Positions 18,150 to 25,547 of a stretch of DNA of 33,871 nucleotides are shown here, in pieces (the stretch's first letter is position 1; every line of letters starts with the position of its first letter). Under the pieces are notes generated by a model that was not told where the DNA came from, did not search any database, and saw only the letters and a program-made list of their open reading frames with translations. Origin of the DNA: Erythrobacter sp. CCH5-A1 (lineage in GTDB: Bacteria; Pseudomonadota; Alphaproteobacteria; Sphingomonadales; Sphingomonadaceae); assembly GCF_001557115.1 (NCBI RefSeq), contig NZ_LSKQ01000228.1:1-33871 (forward strand), written 5' to 3'. A program made the position numbers and the translations under genes.

Positions 18150-18308
18150 ATGGACTTCATCTCAAATCCCGGGATCCTCGTGCTGGCCTGCCTTGTGGGC
18201 CATTACGTCGTCTGGTCGTTGATCCCGGCATTGTCCGACGCGCGCGTGGCCGTCTGGCTCCACGCGCCTGCGGCTGGTCCCGCGCCCCGTGCCTGCGAGG
18301 ATTACTAG
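18150..18308 (+). pseudogene. Truncated duplicate of the pntAb start, possibly still translated
   Basis: The first 28 codons align with the true pntAb at 18688 without gaps; I count 72 identical bases of 84. Both proteins begin MDFIS and share VLAC, VVW and PAL. After PAL the reading frame diverges into unrelated sequence (HAPAAGPAPRACEDY) and stops at 18306-18308, giving 52 residues instead of 93. A strong ribosome binding site (GGAAGG, 5 nt before ATG 18150) and one intact membrane helix mean a small membrane peptide could be made. A GTG at 18105 in the same frame would lengthen it to 67 residues. I read it as a remnant of partial gene duplication. Confidence 0.75.
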
Positions 18309-18312
18309 AGCG

Positions 18313-18678
18313 ATGGGCCTGATCAACGCCACCGTCTGGGACGCCGCGGACGCTGCCGATGATCTCGGCTATGCGCTCGGGCGCGGCGAGGCGGTGCGCT
18401 TTGCCTTCAAGATGGTGCGCGATTCGATCATCTTCACCGACCGGCGGATCATGATCACCGACATCCAGGGGCTGACCGGTTCCAAGCGGCGCTACCTGTC
18501 GATCCCCTATCGCGCGATCACCACCTTCGCGCTCGAGAGCGCGGGGCACTTCGATCTCGATACCGAACTCACCATCACCGTCTCGGGCAGCGAACCCATT
18601 GCCTTGAACCTCAGCCGCGGGGCCGACGTGCCGGGGCTGGTGACGCTGCTGACCGAATATCTTGCGCCGGGCAAATAG
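18313..18678 (+). CDS. PH domain-containing protein (bPH_1/DUF1696-like)
   Basis: A 121-residue cytoplasmic protein. The pattern VRFAFKMVRDSIIFTDRRIMITD at about 31-53, then GSKRRYLSIPYRAITTFALESAG, then ELTITVSGSEPIALNLS, is that of the bacterial pleckstrin-homology domain family. Its role is not known. ATG 18313 is preferred because the domain begins directly after it; an in-frame ATG at 18289 lies inside the truncated pntAb copy. It ends 9 bp before the true pntAb, so it is part of the same transcription unit. Confidence 0.82.
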   Translation: MGLINATVWDAADAADDLGYALGRGEAVRFAFKMVRDSIIFTDRRIMITDIQGLTGSKRRYLSIPYRAITTFALESAGHFDLDTELTITVSGSEPIALNLSRGADVPGLVTLLTEYLAPGK

Positions 18679-18687
18679 GGGCAAACC

Positions 18688-18969
18688 ATGGACTTCATCT
18701 CAATTCTCAGCATCTTCGTGCTGGCCTGCTTCGTGGGCTATTACGTCGTCTGGTCGGTGACCCCGGCGCTGCATACCCCGCTGATGGCGGTGACCAATGC
18801 GATCTCCTCGGTGATCATCGTCGGCGCGCTGATTGCTGCGGCCGAGGCCGAGAACCCGGTGGCGAAATATCTCGCGCTGGCGGGCGTGGTGATGGCCAGC
18901 ATCAACATCTTCGGGGGCTTTGCCGTGACCGAGCGCATGCTGGCGATGTACAAGAAGAAGGAGAAGTAA
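18688..18969 (+). CDS. pntAb: NAD(P) transhydrogenase subunit alpha part 2 (membrane)
   Basis: A 93-residue membrane subunit that, with PntB, forms the proton channel. Helices are seen at about 5-27 (IFVLACFVGYYVVW), 35-52 and 60-78 (LALAGVVMASINIFGGFAVT), ending in a Lys-rich tail (YKKKEK). Length and ALHTPLMAVTNAIS are characteristic of the family. The ribosome binding site AGGGG lies about 7 nt upstream of ATG 18688. It is followed by pntB after 4 bp. The start of this gene is duplicated in truncated form 538 bp upstream. Confidence 0.95.
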   Translation: MDFISILSIFVLACFVGYYVVWSVTPALHTPLMAVTNAISSVIIVGALIAAAEAENPVAKYLALAGVVMASINIFGGFAVTERMLAMYKKKEK

Positions 18970-18973
18970 GCTC

Positions 18974-20425
18974 ATGACCTTCTCCATCCTTTCGGCGGCT
19001 GCTCACGGCGGCGGCACCCCGGCCTGGGCGATGCTCGCCTATCTCGTCGCGGGCGTGTTCTTCATCCTCGCGCTGCGCGGCCTTTCGAGCCCGGCAACCT
19101 CGCGCACCGGTAACCGCAACGGCATGATCGGCATGGCGCTCGCCGTGGGCACGACGCTGGTGATGCACGGCACCAACCTCGTCGAGATCGGGACCGCGAT
19201 TGCCATCGGCGCGGTGCTCGGCGTCACCATCGCGCGGCGCATCGCCATGACCGCGATGCCCGAACTGGTGGCGGGCTTCCACAGCCTCGTCGGCTTGGCC
19301 GCGGTGGTGGTGGGCCTTGCCGCATGGCTCAACCCCGCCGCCTTCGGGATCACCGATGCCGCGGGCCAGATCATGGCGGTGAGCCGGGTCGAACTCGGCC
19401 TCGGCATCGCCATTGGGGCGATCACCTTCTCGGGTTCGGTCATCGCCTTCATGAAGCTCTCGGGCCGGATGAGCGGTTCGCCGATCATGCTGCCGGGGCG
19501 GCATGTCATCAACTTGGGGATGCTCGCCGCGATCCTTGTGTTGATCGGGCTTTACACCGTCTCGCCGGTCGGCGGGGCGGGCGAGGGCTGGATGGTGATC
19601 GCCATCACCGTGCTGGCCTTTGCCATCGGCTTCCTGCTGATCATCCCGATCGGCGGCGCTGACATGCCGGTCGTGGTATCGATGCTGAACAGCTACTCGG
19701 GCTGGGCCGCGGCGGCGATGGGCTTCACGCTCGGCAACTCGGCGATGATCATCACCGGGGCGCTGGTCGGCTCCTCGGGGGCGATCCTCAGCTACATCAT
19801 GTGCCGCGCGATGAACCGCAGCTTCATCAGCGTGATCGCGGGCGGATTCGGTGCCGATGCAGGCGCGGGTGCGGCCGGAGGCGCGCGCGAGCAGCGGCCC
19901 TACAAGCAGGGCAGCGCCGAGGACGCGGCCTACATGCTCGAACAGGCCGAGAAGGTCATCATCATCCCCGGCTACGGGATGGCGGTCGCGCAGGCCCAGC
20001 ATGCCCTTCGAGAAATGGGCGACAAGCTCAAGGAAAAGGGCGTGGAGGTGAAGTATGCGATCCACCCCGTCGCGGGCCGCATGCCGGGGCACATGAACGT
20101 GCTCCTCGCCGAAGCCAGCGTGCCCTATGACGAGGTGTTCGAACTGGAGGACATCAACTCCGAGTTCGCGCAGGCCGACGTCGCCTTCATCATCGGCGCC
20201 AACGACGTGGTGAACCCGGCCGCCAAGACCGACAAGTCCTCGCCGATCTACGGCATGCCGGTGTTCGATGTCGACAAGGCCAAGCAGGTGTTCTTCATCA
20301 AGCGCTCGATGGGCGGGGTGGGCTATGCCGGGGTCGATAACGACGTGTTCTACATGAACCAGACCGTCATGCTGCTCGCCGACGCGAAGAAGATGGTCGA
20401 GGAAATCGTCAAGTCGCTCGATTGA
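18974..20425 (+). CDS. pntB: NAD(P) transhydrogenase subunit beta
   Basis: A 483-residue protein combining the membrane channel (about 1-290, many helices) and the NADP(H)-binding domain III (about 305-483). Domain III shows IIIPGYGMAVAQAQHA at about 329-344, HPVAGRMPGHMNVLLAEA near 366-383, and GANDVVNPAAK near 411-421, all diagnostic. Together with PntAa and PntAb it catalyses NADH + NADP+ to NAD+ + NADPH driven by proton entry. ATG 18974 follows pntAb by 4 bp. Confidence 0.96.
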   Translation: MTFSILSAAAHGGGTPAWAMLAYLVAGVFFILALRGLSSPATSRTGNRNGMIGMALAVGTTLVMHGTNLVEIGTAIAIGAVLGVTIARRIAMTAMPELVAGFHSLVGLAAVVVGLAAWLNPAAFGITDAAGQIMAVSRVELGLGIAIGAITFSGSVIAFMKLSGRMSGSPIMLPGRHVINLGMLAAILVLIGLYTVSPVGGAGEGWMVIAITVLAFAIGFLLIIPIGGADMPVVVSMLNSYSGWAAAAMGFTLGNSAMIITGALVGSSGAILSYIMCRAMNRSFISVIAGGFGADAGAGAAGGAREQRPYKQGSAEDAAYMLEQAEKVIIIPGYGMAVAQAQHALREMGDKLKEKGVEVKYAIHPVAGRMPGHMNVLLAEASVPYDEVFELEDINSEFAQADVAFIIGANDVVNPAAKTDKSSPIYGMPVFDVDKAKQVFFIKRSMGGVGYAGVDNDVFYMNQTVMLLADAKKMVEEIVKSLD

Positions 20426-20429
20426 CGGG

Positions 20430-20810
20430 ATGAGGCGCGCGCTTTCCTGTCTCGCCGCGTCGCCGTTGCTGCTGGGCGCGTCGGATGCGCCCTTGCCGAC
20501 CGCTCTCGACGCAGGCTGGCAGGGCAGGCGCGTGTGCGAACTGCTGTTCGACAACGCCGAGATGCGGGCCTTGCGATGCACCTTTCCTCCCGGCGTGGGA
20601 CATGAACGGCATTCCCACCCGCGCCATTGGGGCTATATCGAACAGGGCGGCACCATGCGGATCACCACCGCTGCGGGAACCGCCGAGAGAGTGCTTGCAT
20701 CGGGCAGCACGTGGTGGAGCGATGGCGTCGCCTGGCACGAAGCCGTGAACATCGGCGAGACGACGGCAGTCTATGTTATCGTCGAGCCGAAAGACCGCGA
20801 CCCGGGCTGA
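20430..20810 (+). CDS. Exported cupin-domain protein
   Basis: A 126-residue protein with a likely signal peptide (MRRALSCLAASPLLLGASDA) followed by one cupin fold. Candidate metal ligands are H58, H61, H63, H66 and E71 in GHERHSHPRHWGYIEQGG, and H103 in AWHEAVN. Function is unknown; small cupins can be enzymes or sensors. It starts 4 bp after pntB, so it may be transcribed with the pnt genes. The metal-site pattern is clear, the signal peptide slightly less so. Confidence 0.78.
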   Translation: MRRALSCLAASPLLLGASDAPLPTALDAGWQGRRVCELLFDNAEMRALRCTFPPGVGHERHSHPRHWGYIEQGGTMRITTAAGTAERVLASGSTWWSDGVAWHEAVNIGETTAVYVIVEPKDRDPG

Positions 20811-20845
20811 TGCGCTTACGGCTTTGAAGAGAGATCGGGACGAAC

Positions 20846-21187
20846 ATGCGCAAGCTGATCATTGGCCTGTTGCTGGTGCTGCTGCTGGCAGGCGGGGCGG
20901 TCTATACCGGCCTCGCCAACCCGCTGGTGGAGATGCAGGTCAAGGGCGCGCTGGTTGAGTCCGGCATCGGCGAGAAGCGTGCGGCCTGCATGGCCGAGCG
21001 GATGGTCGATCGGCTGACCATCGCCCAGCTGTGGAAACTGCGCCAGGGCATGGCCGCGCGGGAAGGCGAGCCCGAGGAAGGTTACGGCCTCGGCGAACTG
21101 GTCAAGCGCCTGCGCCGCGTGGACGATGGCGGGGCGGTTGCGGTGCTCACCACTTCGGCCGGGCTGTGCGCGATCGGGCTTGGATAG
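20846..21187 (+). CDS. Small membrane-anchored protein, unknown function
   Basis: A 113-residue protein with an N-terminal hydrophobic segment (MRKLIIGLLLVLLLAGGAVYTGL) that could be an uncleaved anchor or signal. The remainder is mainly helical, with two Cys (in AACMAERMVDRLT and GLCAIGLG) and a Gly/Glu-rich middle. No family is recognised. A purine-rich stretch (GAAGAGAGATCGGGACGAAC) precedes ATG 20846. It lies 35 bp after the cupin gene and 61 bp before the beta-helix gene. Confidence 0.68.
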   Translation: MRKLIIGLLLVLLLAGGAVYTGLANPLVEMQVKGALVESGIGEKRAACMAERMVDRLTIAQLWKLRQGMAAREGEPEEGYGLGELVKRLRRVDDGGAVAVLTTSAGLCAIGLG

Positions 21188-21248
21188 CGCCTGACGCTTG
21201 CCTTTCCTGCCTCGCTTGCGCCACAAGGCAAGGCGGAGGGAGAACAAC

Positions 21249-22445
21249 ATGAACCGACTGGCATTCGCCGCCGCGCTGCTTTCGACAGCCGCGCCGCTCG
21301 CCGCCGAAACGCACCGGGTCACGCCCGGCGAGGGCGCGGGCACACGCCTGCAGGAGGCGCTGATTCTCGCCGCGCCCGGCGACGTGATCGAACTGGGCGA
21401 AGGACGTTTCACGCTCACCGACGGCCTCAGCCTGGATGTCGACGGCGTCACGGTGCGCGGGGCGGGGATGGACAAGACCGTGCTCGATTTCACCGCGCAG
21501 GAAGGCAGCGGCGAAGGGCTGCTGGTCACCTCCGACAACGTCACCTTGCGCGATTTCGCGGTCGAGAACCCCAAGGGCGACGGCATCAAGTCCAAGGGCG
21601 CGGACATGATCGTCTACTCCGGCATCCGTGTCGAATGGACCGGCGGCCCCAAGGCCACCAACGGCGCTTACGGCATCTACCCGGTCGAGAGCACGGGTGT
21701 GCTCGTCACCAATTCCAAGGTCTCGGGCGCGTCCGATGCCGGGATTTACGTGGGCCAGAGCCGCGACATCACGGTGAGCGAGAATGTCGTCACCTACAAC
21801 GTCGCCGGGATCGAGATCGAGAACAGCCGCAATGCGCTGGTCGAAAACAACATCGCCAGCCGCAACACAGGCGGGCTGCTGGTGTTCGACCTGCCGGGCC
21901 TCCCCGTCATGGGCGGGGGCAACGTAATCCTGCGCGAGAACATCGTCGCCGACAACGATACCCCCAATTTTGCGCCGCCGGGCAATATCGTCGCGAGTGT
22001 CCGGCGCGGCACCGGCGTGCTGGTGATGGCGAATGACGGCGTGCTGATCGAGGACAACGCCTTCGAGAACAATCCGACCGCGCATGTCATGGTGATCGCC
22101 TATGTCCAGAAGTTCGACGATCCGCGCTACAACCCCTATGCGAGGAACGTGATCGTCGGCCCCAACGCCTTCGGGCGCGGCGGGGACGATCCGCAACTCG
22201 ATGGCAAGGAGCAGCTGCTCGGGGCCTTCGGCGGGGCGCTGCCGCCGGTGCTGTGGGACGGGATCGAGGAGGACGGCAATGGCCTCAAGATCGCCGAGGG
22301 CGTGACCGGCTGGACCCTCAACCTCAAGAAACCAGGGCAGTCAATTGCCGAGGCCCAGCCCGGGCCGCTGATGCTGACCCCGCTCGAATCCTGGGAATTC
22401 CCCGAGGTCGGCGCACCTGCGGCGCTGGAGGTGCGGCTGAAGTGA
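21249..22445 (+). CDS. Secreted parallel beta-helix repeat protein
   Basis: A 398-residue exported protein with a Sec signal ending near PLAAE (residue 19-20). The main part (about 30-290) is a right-handed parallel beta-helix: repeated N/D-G-x-x-I/V units such as GDGIKSKG, DAGIYVGQSRDITVSENVV, AGIEIENSRNALVENNIA and GVLIEDNAFENN. It fits the beta-helix family I recall as TIGR03805, whose members sit beside di-heme cytochrome-like proteins of TIGR03806, exactly as here. Catalytic activity is unknown; beta-helix proteins of this shape often bind or cleave polysaccharide. ATG 21249 follows GGAGGGAG. Its stop overlaps the next gene's GTG start (GTGA, 22442-22445), indicating coupled translation. 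Confidence 0.85.
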   Translation: MNRLAFAAALLSTAAPLAAETHRVTPGEGAGTRLQEALILAAPGDVIELGEGRFTLTDGLSLDVDGVTVRGAGMDKTVLDFTAQEGSGEGLLVTSDNVTLRDFAVENPKGDGIKSKGADMIVYSGIRVEWTGGPKATNGAYGIYPVESTGVLVTNSKVSGASDAGIYVGQSRDITVSENVVTYNVAGIEIENSRNALVENNIASRNTGGLLVFDLPGLPVMGGGNVILRENIVADNDTPNFAPPGNIVASVRRGTGVLVMANDGVLIEDNAFENNPTAHVMVIAYVQKFDDPRYNPYARNVIVGPNAFGRGGDDPQLDGKEQLLGAFGGALPPVLWDGIEEDGNGLKIAEGVTGWTLNLKKPGQSIAEAQPGPLMLTPLESWEFPEVGAPAALEVRLK

Positions 22446-23458
22446 AGTGGCCCGCGGCTCTCCTTACGCTTTCGCTGGTCACGCTCGGCGGCGCGATGGC
22501 CGACGCGCGCCTCGCCGCGCCGCCCGTCGCGGATGGGGCGATCACGAGCGCCGCCTTTCCCGCGAAGCTGTCCGACTTCGGCTTCTTCGCCGATGGCGCA
22601 CGGCAGGTGCCCAACACCGGCGTCCACCCTTATGCGCTCGGCACCCCGCTGTGGTCGGACGGGGCGGAGAAGCTGCGCTTCATCTACCTGCCGCAGGGCA
22701 CGCAGCTCATCGCCGACGGCGAGGGCCTGCTGCAATTCCCCGTCGGCGCCGCGATCCTCAAGACCTTCGCCTTCGGTGAGGGCAAGGACCGGCGCCTGAT
22801 CGAGACCCGCGTTCTGCTGCACCGCGCCGATGGCTGGGTGGCGCTCCCCTATCGCTGGAACGCCGAGCAAACCGACGCGACGCTGGCCATCGCAGGCGGG
22901 CGGATCGATCTCGTCACCCCGGCGGGGGAGGCGATTTCCTACGCCATCCCCAACAAGAACCAGTGCAAGACCTGCCATTCGATCGACAACAAGGTTGTCC
23001 CCATCGGGCCCAAGACGCGCAATCTTTCGGTCAGGTGGCTGGGTGACATGCTGAAGGCGGGCAAGCTCGACCGCCTGCCGCCGGGCGCGGCGACCATGCC
23101 GGTGTGGGCGGGCTACACCGCCAAGAGCCCGGCCGAGCCCTTCGCCCGCGCCTATCTCGATGTGAACTGCGCCCATTGCCATCAGCCGGGCGGGGGTGCG
23201 TCCAATTCCGGGCTCGACCTGCGCTGGGAACAGCGCGACCCTCACGCCTTCGGCATCGGCAAGCGCCCGGTCGCGGCCGGGCGCGGGGCGGGGGAGTACG
23301 AGTTCTCCATCGTTGCCGGACATCCCGACCAATCGATCCTGCTCTACCGCATGGCTAGCGCCGCGCCCGGAATCGCCATGCCCGAACTCGGCAAGGCGAG
23401 CGTCGACAAGCAGGGGGTCGCGGTGGTGCGGCGCTGGATTGCGGAGATGCCCGAGTGA
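22442..23458 (+). CDS. Periplasmic di-heme c-type cytochrome of the SO2930/HNE_0200 family
   Basis: A 338-residue exported protein with two heme c sites: C175-K-T-C178-H179 and C243-A-H-C246-H247. The signal peptide is MKWPAALLTLSLVTLGGAMADA. The N-terminal half is not heme-binding (LSDFGFF, HPYALGTPLWSDGAEKLRF) and is characteristic of the family I recall as TIGR03806. A Met near 313 (IAMPELG) could be a heme ligand. It starts with GTG 22442 overlapping the beta-helix stop, and its own stop overlaps the hydrolase start. An electron-transfer role linked to the beta-helix protein is inferred from their coupling. Confidence 0.88.
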   Translation: MKWPAALLTLSLVTLGGAMADARLAAPPVADGAITSAAFPAKLSDFGFFADGARQVPNTGVHPYALGTPLWSDGAEKLRFIYLPQGTQLIADGEGLLQFPVGAAILKTFAFGEGKDRRLIETRVLLHRADGWVALPYRWNAEQTDATLAIAGGRIDLVTPAGEAISYAIPNKNQCKTCHSIDNKVVPIGPKTRNLSVRWLGDMLKAGKLDRLPPGAATMPVWAGYTAKSPAEPFARAYLDVNCAHCHQPGGGASNSGLDLRWEQRDPHAFGIGKRPVAAGRGAGEYEFSIVAGHPDQSILLYRMASAAPGIAMPELGKASVDKQGVAVVRRWIAEMPE

Positions 23459-24444
23459 TCAAGTGGGCCCTGCGCGGGGTGCTGGCGCTGGTCGGGCTGC
23501 TGGTCGTCGCCTTCCTGATCGTGCGCACGCCCGATACCGATCCGGCCGCTATGCGCGCGAAATATGGCGCACCGCCCTCGCAATTCGTGGCGATCAACGG
23601 CGGCGTGACGGTGCACCTGCGCGACGAGGGCCCGCGTGACGCGCCCGTGATCATGCTCCTTCACGGTTCCAACGCGGACCTTCACACCTGGGAGCCGTGG
23701 GTGCAGGCGCTCAAGGGCCGGTATCGTGTGATCCGCTTCGATCAGGTCGGCCACGGCCTCACCGGCCCCGACCCACGCGAAGACTACTCCACCACCAATT
23801 TCGTCGCCGACATCGACGAAGTGGCCGACAAGCTGGGACTCAAGACCTTCGTCCTCGGCGGCAACTCGATGGGCGCCAAGCATGCGCTCGCCTTCGCGAT
23901 TGCCCATCCCGAGCGGCTCTCCGGCCTCGTGCTGGTCGACGGCAGCGGCGGCCCGATGCTGAAGATTGCCCGCTTGGAGAAGGACGATAAGGACAGCGGC
24001 AATGTCGGCTTCGCCATCGCCCGGATGCCGGGGGTCAACCGCATCGCCGAGCAGATCACCCCGCGCTCGCTGATCGCGCAGAGCCTCGAGCAGACGGTAT
24101 CGGTCAAGAGCATCGTGACCCCGGCGATGATCGACCGCTATTGGGAGCTGCTGCGCTATCCCGGCAATCGCCGCGCGACGCTGGCGCGCTTCAGCATGCC
24201 CTATGACCCGCTCGCCGAGGCCGACATTTCCAGGTTCAACACCCCGACCCTGATCCTGTGGGGCGAGGAGGACCGGATCATCCCGGTCGAGGCGGGGCGA
24301 TGGCTGGCGAAGACGCTGCCGCAGAACACCTTGCGCACCTATCCCAAGGTCGGCCACCTGCCGCAGGAAGAGGCCCCGGCAGCGACGCTCGCCGATCTCG
24401 AACCGTGGCTCGCGCAGCACGCTCCTGCACCAAAGCAGCCGTGA
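23455..24444 (+). CDS. Membrane-anchored alpha/beta hydrolase
   Basis: A 329-residue hydrolase with an N-terminal membrane helix (about 6-23). The catalytic triad is S138 in GGNSMGAKHA, D273 in GEEDRI and H301 in VGHLPQEE; the oxyanion-hole motif LLHGSN is at 68-73. The substrate cannot be predicted. The GTG start at 23455 overlaps the cytochrome stop (GTGA), so it is the third member of a translationally coupled set. The predicted anchor would place the catalytic domain on the periplasmic side if the N-terminus is cytoplasmic. Confidence 0.87.
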   Translation: MIKWALRGVLALVGLLVVAFLIVRTPDTDPAAMRAKYGAPPSQFVAINGGVTVHLRDEGPRDAPVIMLLHGSNADLHTWEPWVQALKGRYRVIRFDQVGHGLTGPDPREDYSTTNFVADIDEVADKLGLKTFVLGGNSMGAKHALAFAIAHPERLSGLVLVDGSGGPMLKIARLEKDDKDSGNVGFAIARMPGVNRIAEQITPRSLIAQSLEQTVSVKSIVTPAMIDRYWELLRYPGNRRATLARFSMPYDPLAEADISRFNTPTLILWGEEDRIIPVEAGRWLAKTLPQNTLRTYPKVGHLPQEEAPAATLADLEPWLAQHAPAPKQP

Positions 24445-24537
24445 TTCTGCATCCCGGCATGTGACCACTGGACGCGAGGCCGCCCCGCGCCCTAGAGCTT
24501 TCCGTACCTGCACACTGACGAATGGGGACACGGGCCG

Positions 24538-25242
24538 TTGCGCAAACTCGGGATCATCGGCGGCATGAGCTGGGTGTCGACCGCCACCTATTACGACCGG
24601 ATCAACCGCATCGTCCAGAAGCGCGCCGCGCCGATGGCGAGCGCGCCGCTGCTGATCGAAAGCCTCGATTTCTGCCAGCTCTACGCGCTCACCGCCGAAC
24701 GCGACTGGCAGCGCGCGGCGAGCGTGCTCATCGAAAGCGCGCGGCGGCTCGAAGGGGCCGGGGCCGAGGGGCTTGTCATCGGCGCCAATTCGATGCACCG
24801 GCTTTATGACGACGTGGCCGCCTCGGTGAATATCCCGATCCTCCACATCGCCGAGTATGTCGGCCTTGCCATGAAGCGCGCAGGGAAGACCAGCGCGGCC
24901 CTGCTGGGCACCCGCAACGTCATGACCGAGAGCTTCTATCGCAAGCGCCTCGTCGCGCACGGGATCGACCTGCTGCCGCCCAACCTCGCGTATGTCGAGA
25001 TGCTCGACCGGATCATCTATGACGAGTTGATGGTCGGCAAGGTCACCCGTGAGGCGGAGCGGACCCTGAAGACGATCATCACCAACACCGAACAGGAAGG
25101 CGCGGCTGCGGTGGTGCTGGCCTGCACCGAGCTCGACCTCGTGGTCGACATCGACGCCAATGTCCTGCCGATCTTCGATTCCACCCGCATCCACTGCGAG
25201 GCGGCGGCGAATTGGATCCTCGAGCAGGAAGGTGTCTATTAG
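24538..25242 (+). CDS. Aspartate/glutamate racemase family protein (YgeA-like) with an altered active site
   Basis: A 234-residue protein matching YgeA throughout: GIIGGMSWVSTATYYDRIN at about 5-23, GLVIGANSMHRL at 78-89, ALLGTRNVMTESFY at 121-134, and VLACTELDLVV at 193-203. The second catalytic Cys is present (C196), but at the first catalytic position, just before Asn84, there is Ala83 where aspartate racemases have Cys and YgeA has Thr. Racemisation by a two-residue mechanism is therefore doubtful. The start must be TTG 24538 because the first beta strand begins at once and no ATG or GTG is available; GGGGACACGGG precedes it. The gene stands alone. Confidence 0.85.
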   Translation: MRKLGIIGGMSWVSTATYYDRINRIVQKRAAPMASAPLLIESLDFCQLYALTAERDWQRAASVLIESARRLEGAGAEGLVIGANSMHRLYDDVAASVNIPILHIAEYVGLAMKRAGKTSAALLGTRNVMTESFYRKRLVAHGIDLLPPNLAYVEMLDRIIYDELMVGKVTREAERTLKTIITNTEQEGAAAVVLACTELDLVVDIDANVLPIFDSTRIHCEAAANWILEQEGVY

Positions 25243-25547
25243 CCTTCGTTTCGTCCGCCTGAGCGGGCGCTCTGCCGCAATGCGGCGTTGCATGGGGTGC
25301 AAGCAGATAACGTTCCCACTATCTGCGCCCCCGGATTTTGTCACGGAAACGTAACGGCATCATCCGGGTCTTCGGGTCGCACCGACAGGCCCTTGGGGCC
25401 GCTCTCCTCCCCCCCAATCACCGGAGGGCGGCCCCATATTTCTCCCCAGATTTGCGGGCGCCAAGCGTTTGATTTTCTTCGCACATCGCGATGTTCATGC
25501 CCCGTTCCGGTTGAGCGCTGGCAGCCGAGCACCTAAGCGCTGACCCC
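25243..25547 (+). ncRNA. Gene-free stretch with hairpins, candidate small RNA
   Basis: There is no plausible protein gene in these 305 bp. On the plus strand there are a small hairpin (GCCGC-AAT-GCGGC, about 25274-25286), a perfect 7-bp hairpin (GCAGATA 25303-25309, TATCTGC 25320-25326, 10-nt loop), and a terminator-like hairpin at 25395-25435 with CTCCTCCCCCC exposed at its left arm and loop. C-rich loops of this kind resemble the anti-Shine-Dalgarno loops of some alphaproteobacterial small RNAs. No promoter was identified, so the RNA gene is a hypothesis; the region may simply be the racemase 3' UTR and dgt promoter. Confidence 0.25.
25395..25435 (+). terminator. Terminator-like hairpin
   Basis: Left arm 25395-25407 (GGGGCCGCTCTCC) pairs with right arm 25423-25435 (GGAGGGCGGCCCC) over 13 bp with one G-U wobble and a 15-nt loop. 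It is followed by ATATTTCT, only weakly T-rich. It probably ends transcription from the racemase gene or a small RNA. Confidence 0.5.

Noticed and set aside
18902..20581. Long leftward open frame opposite pntB
   Set aside because: It is a shadow of pntB: rich in His, Asp and Arg, with no domain, and the plus-strand protein is a clear family member.
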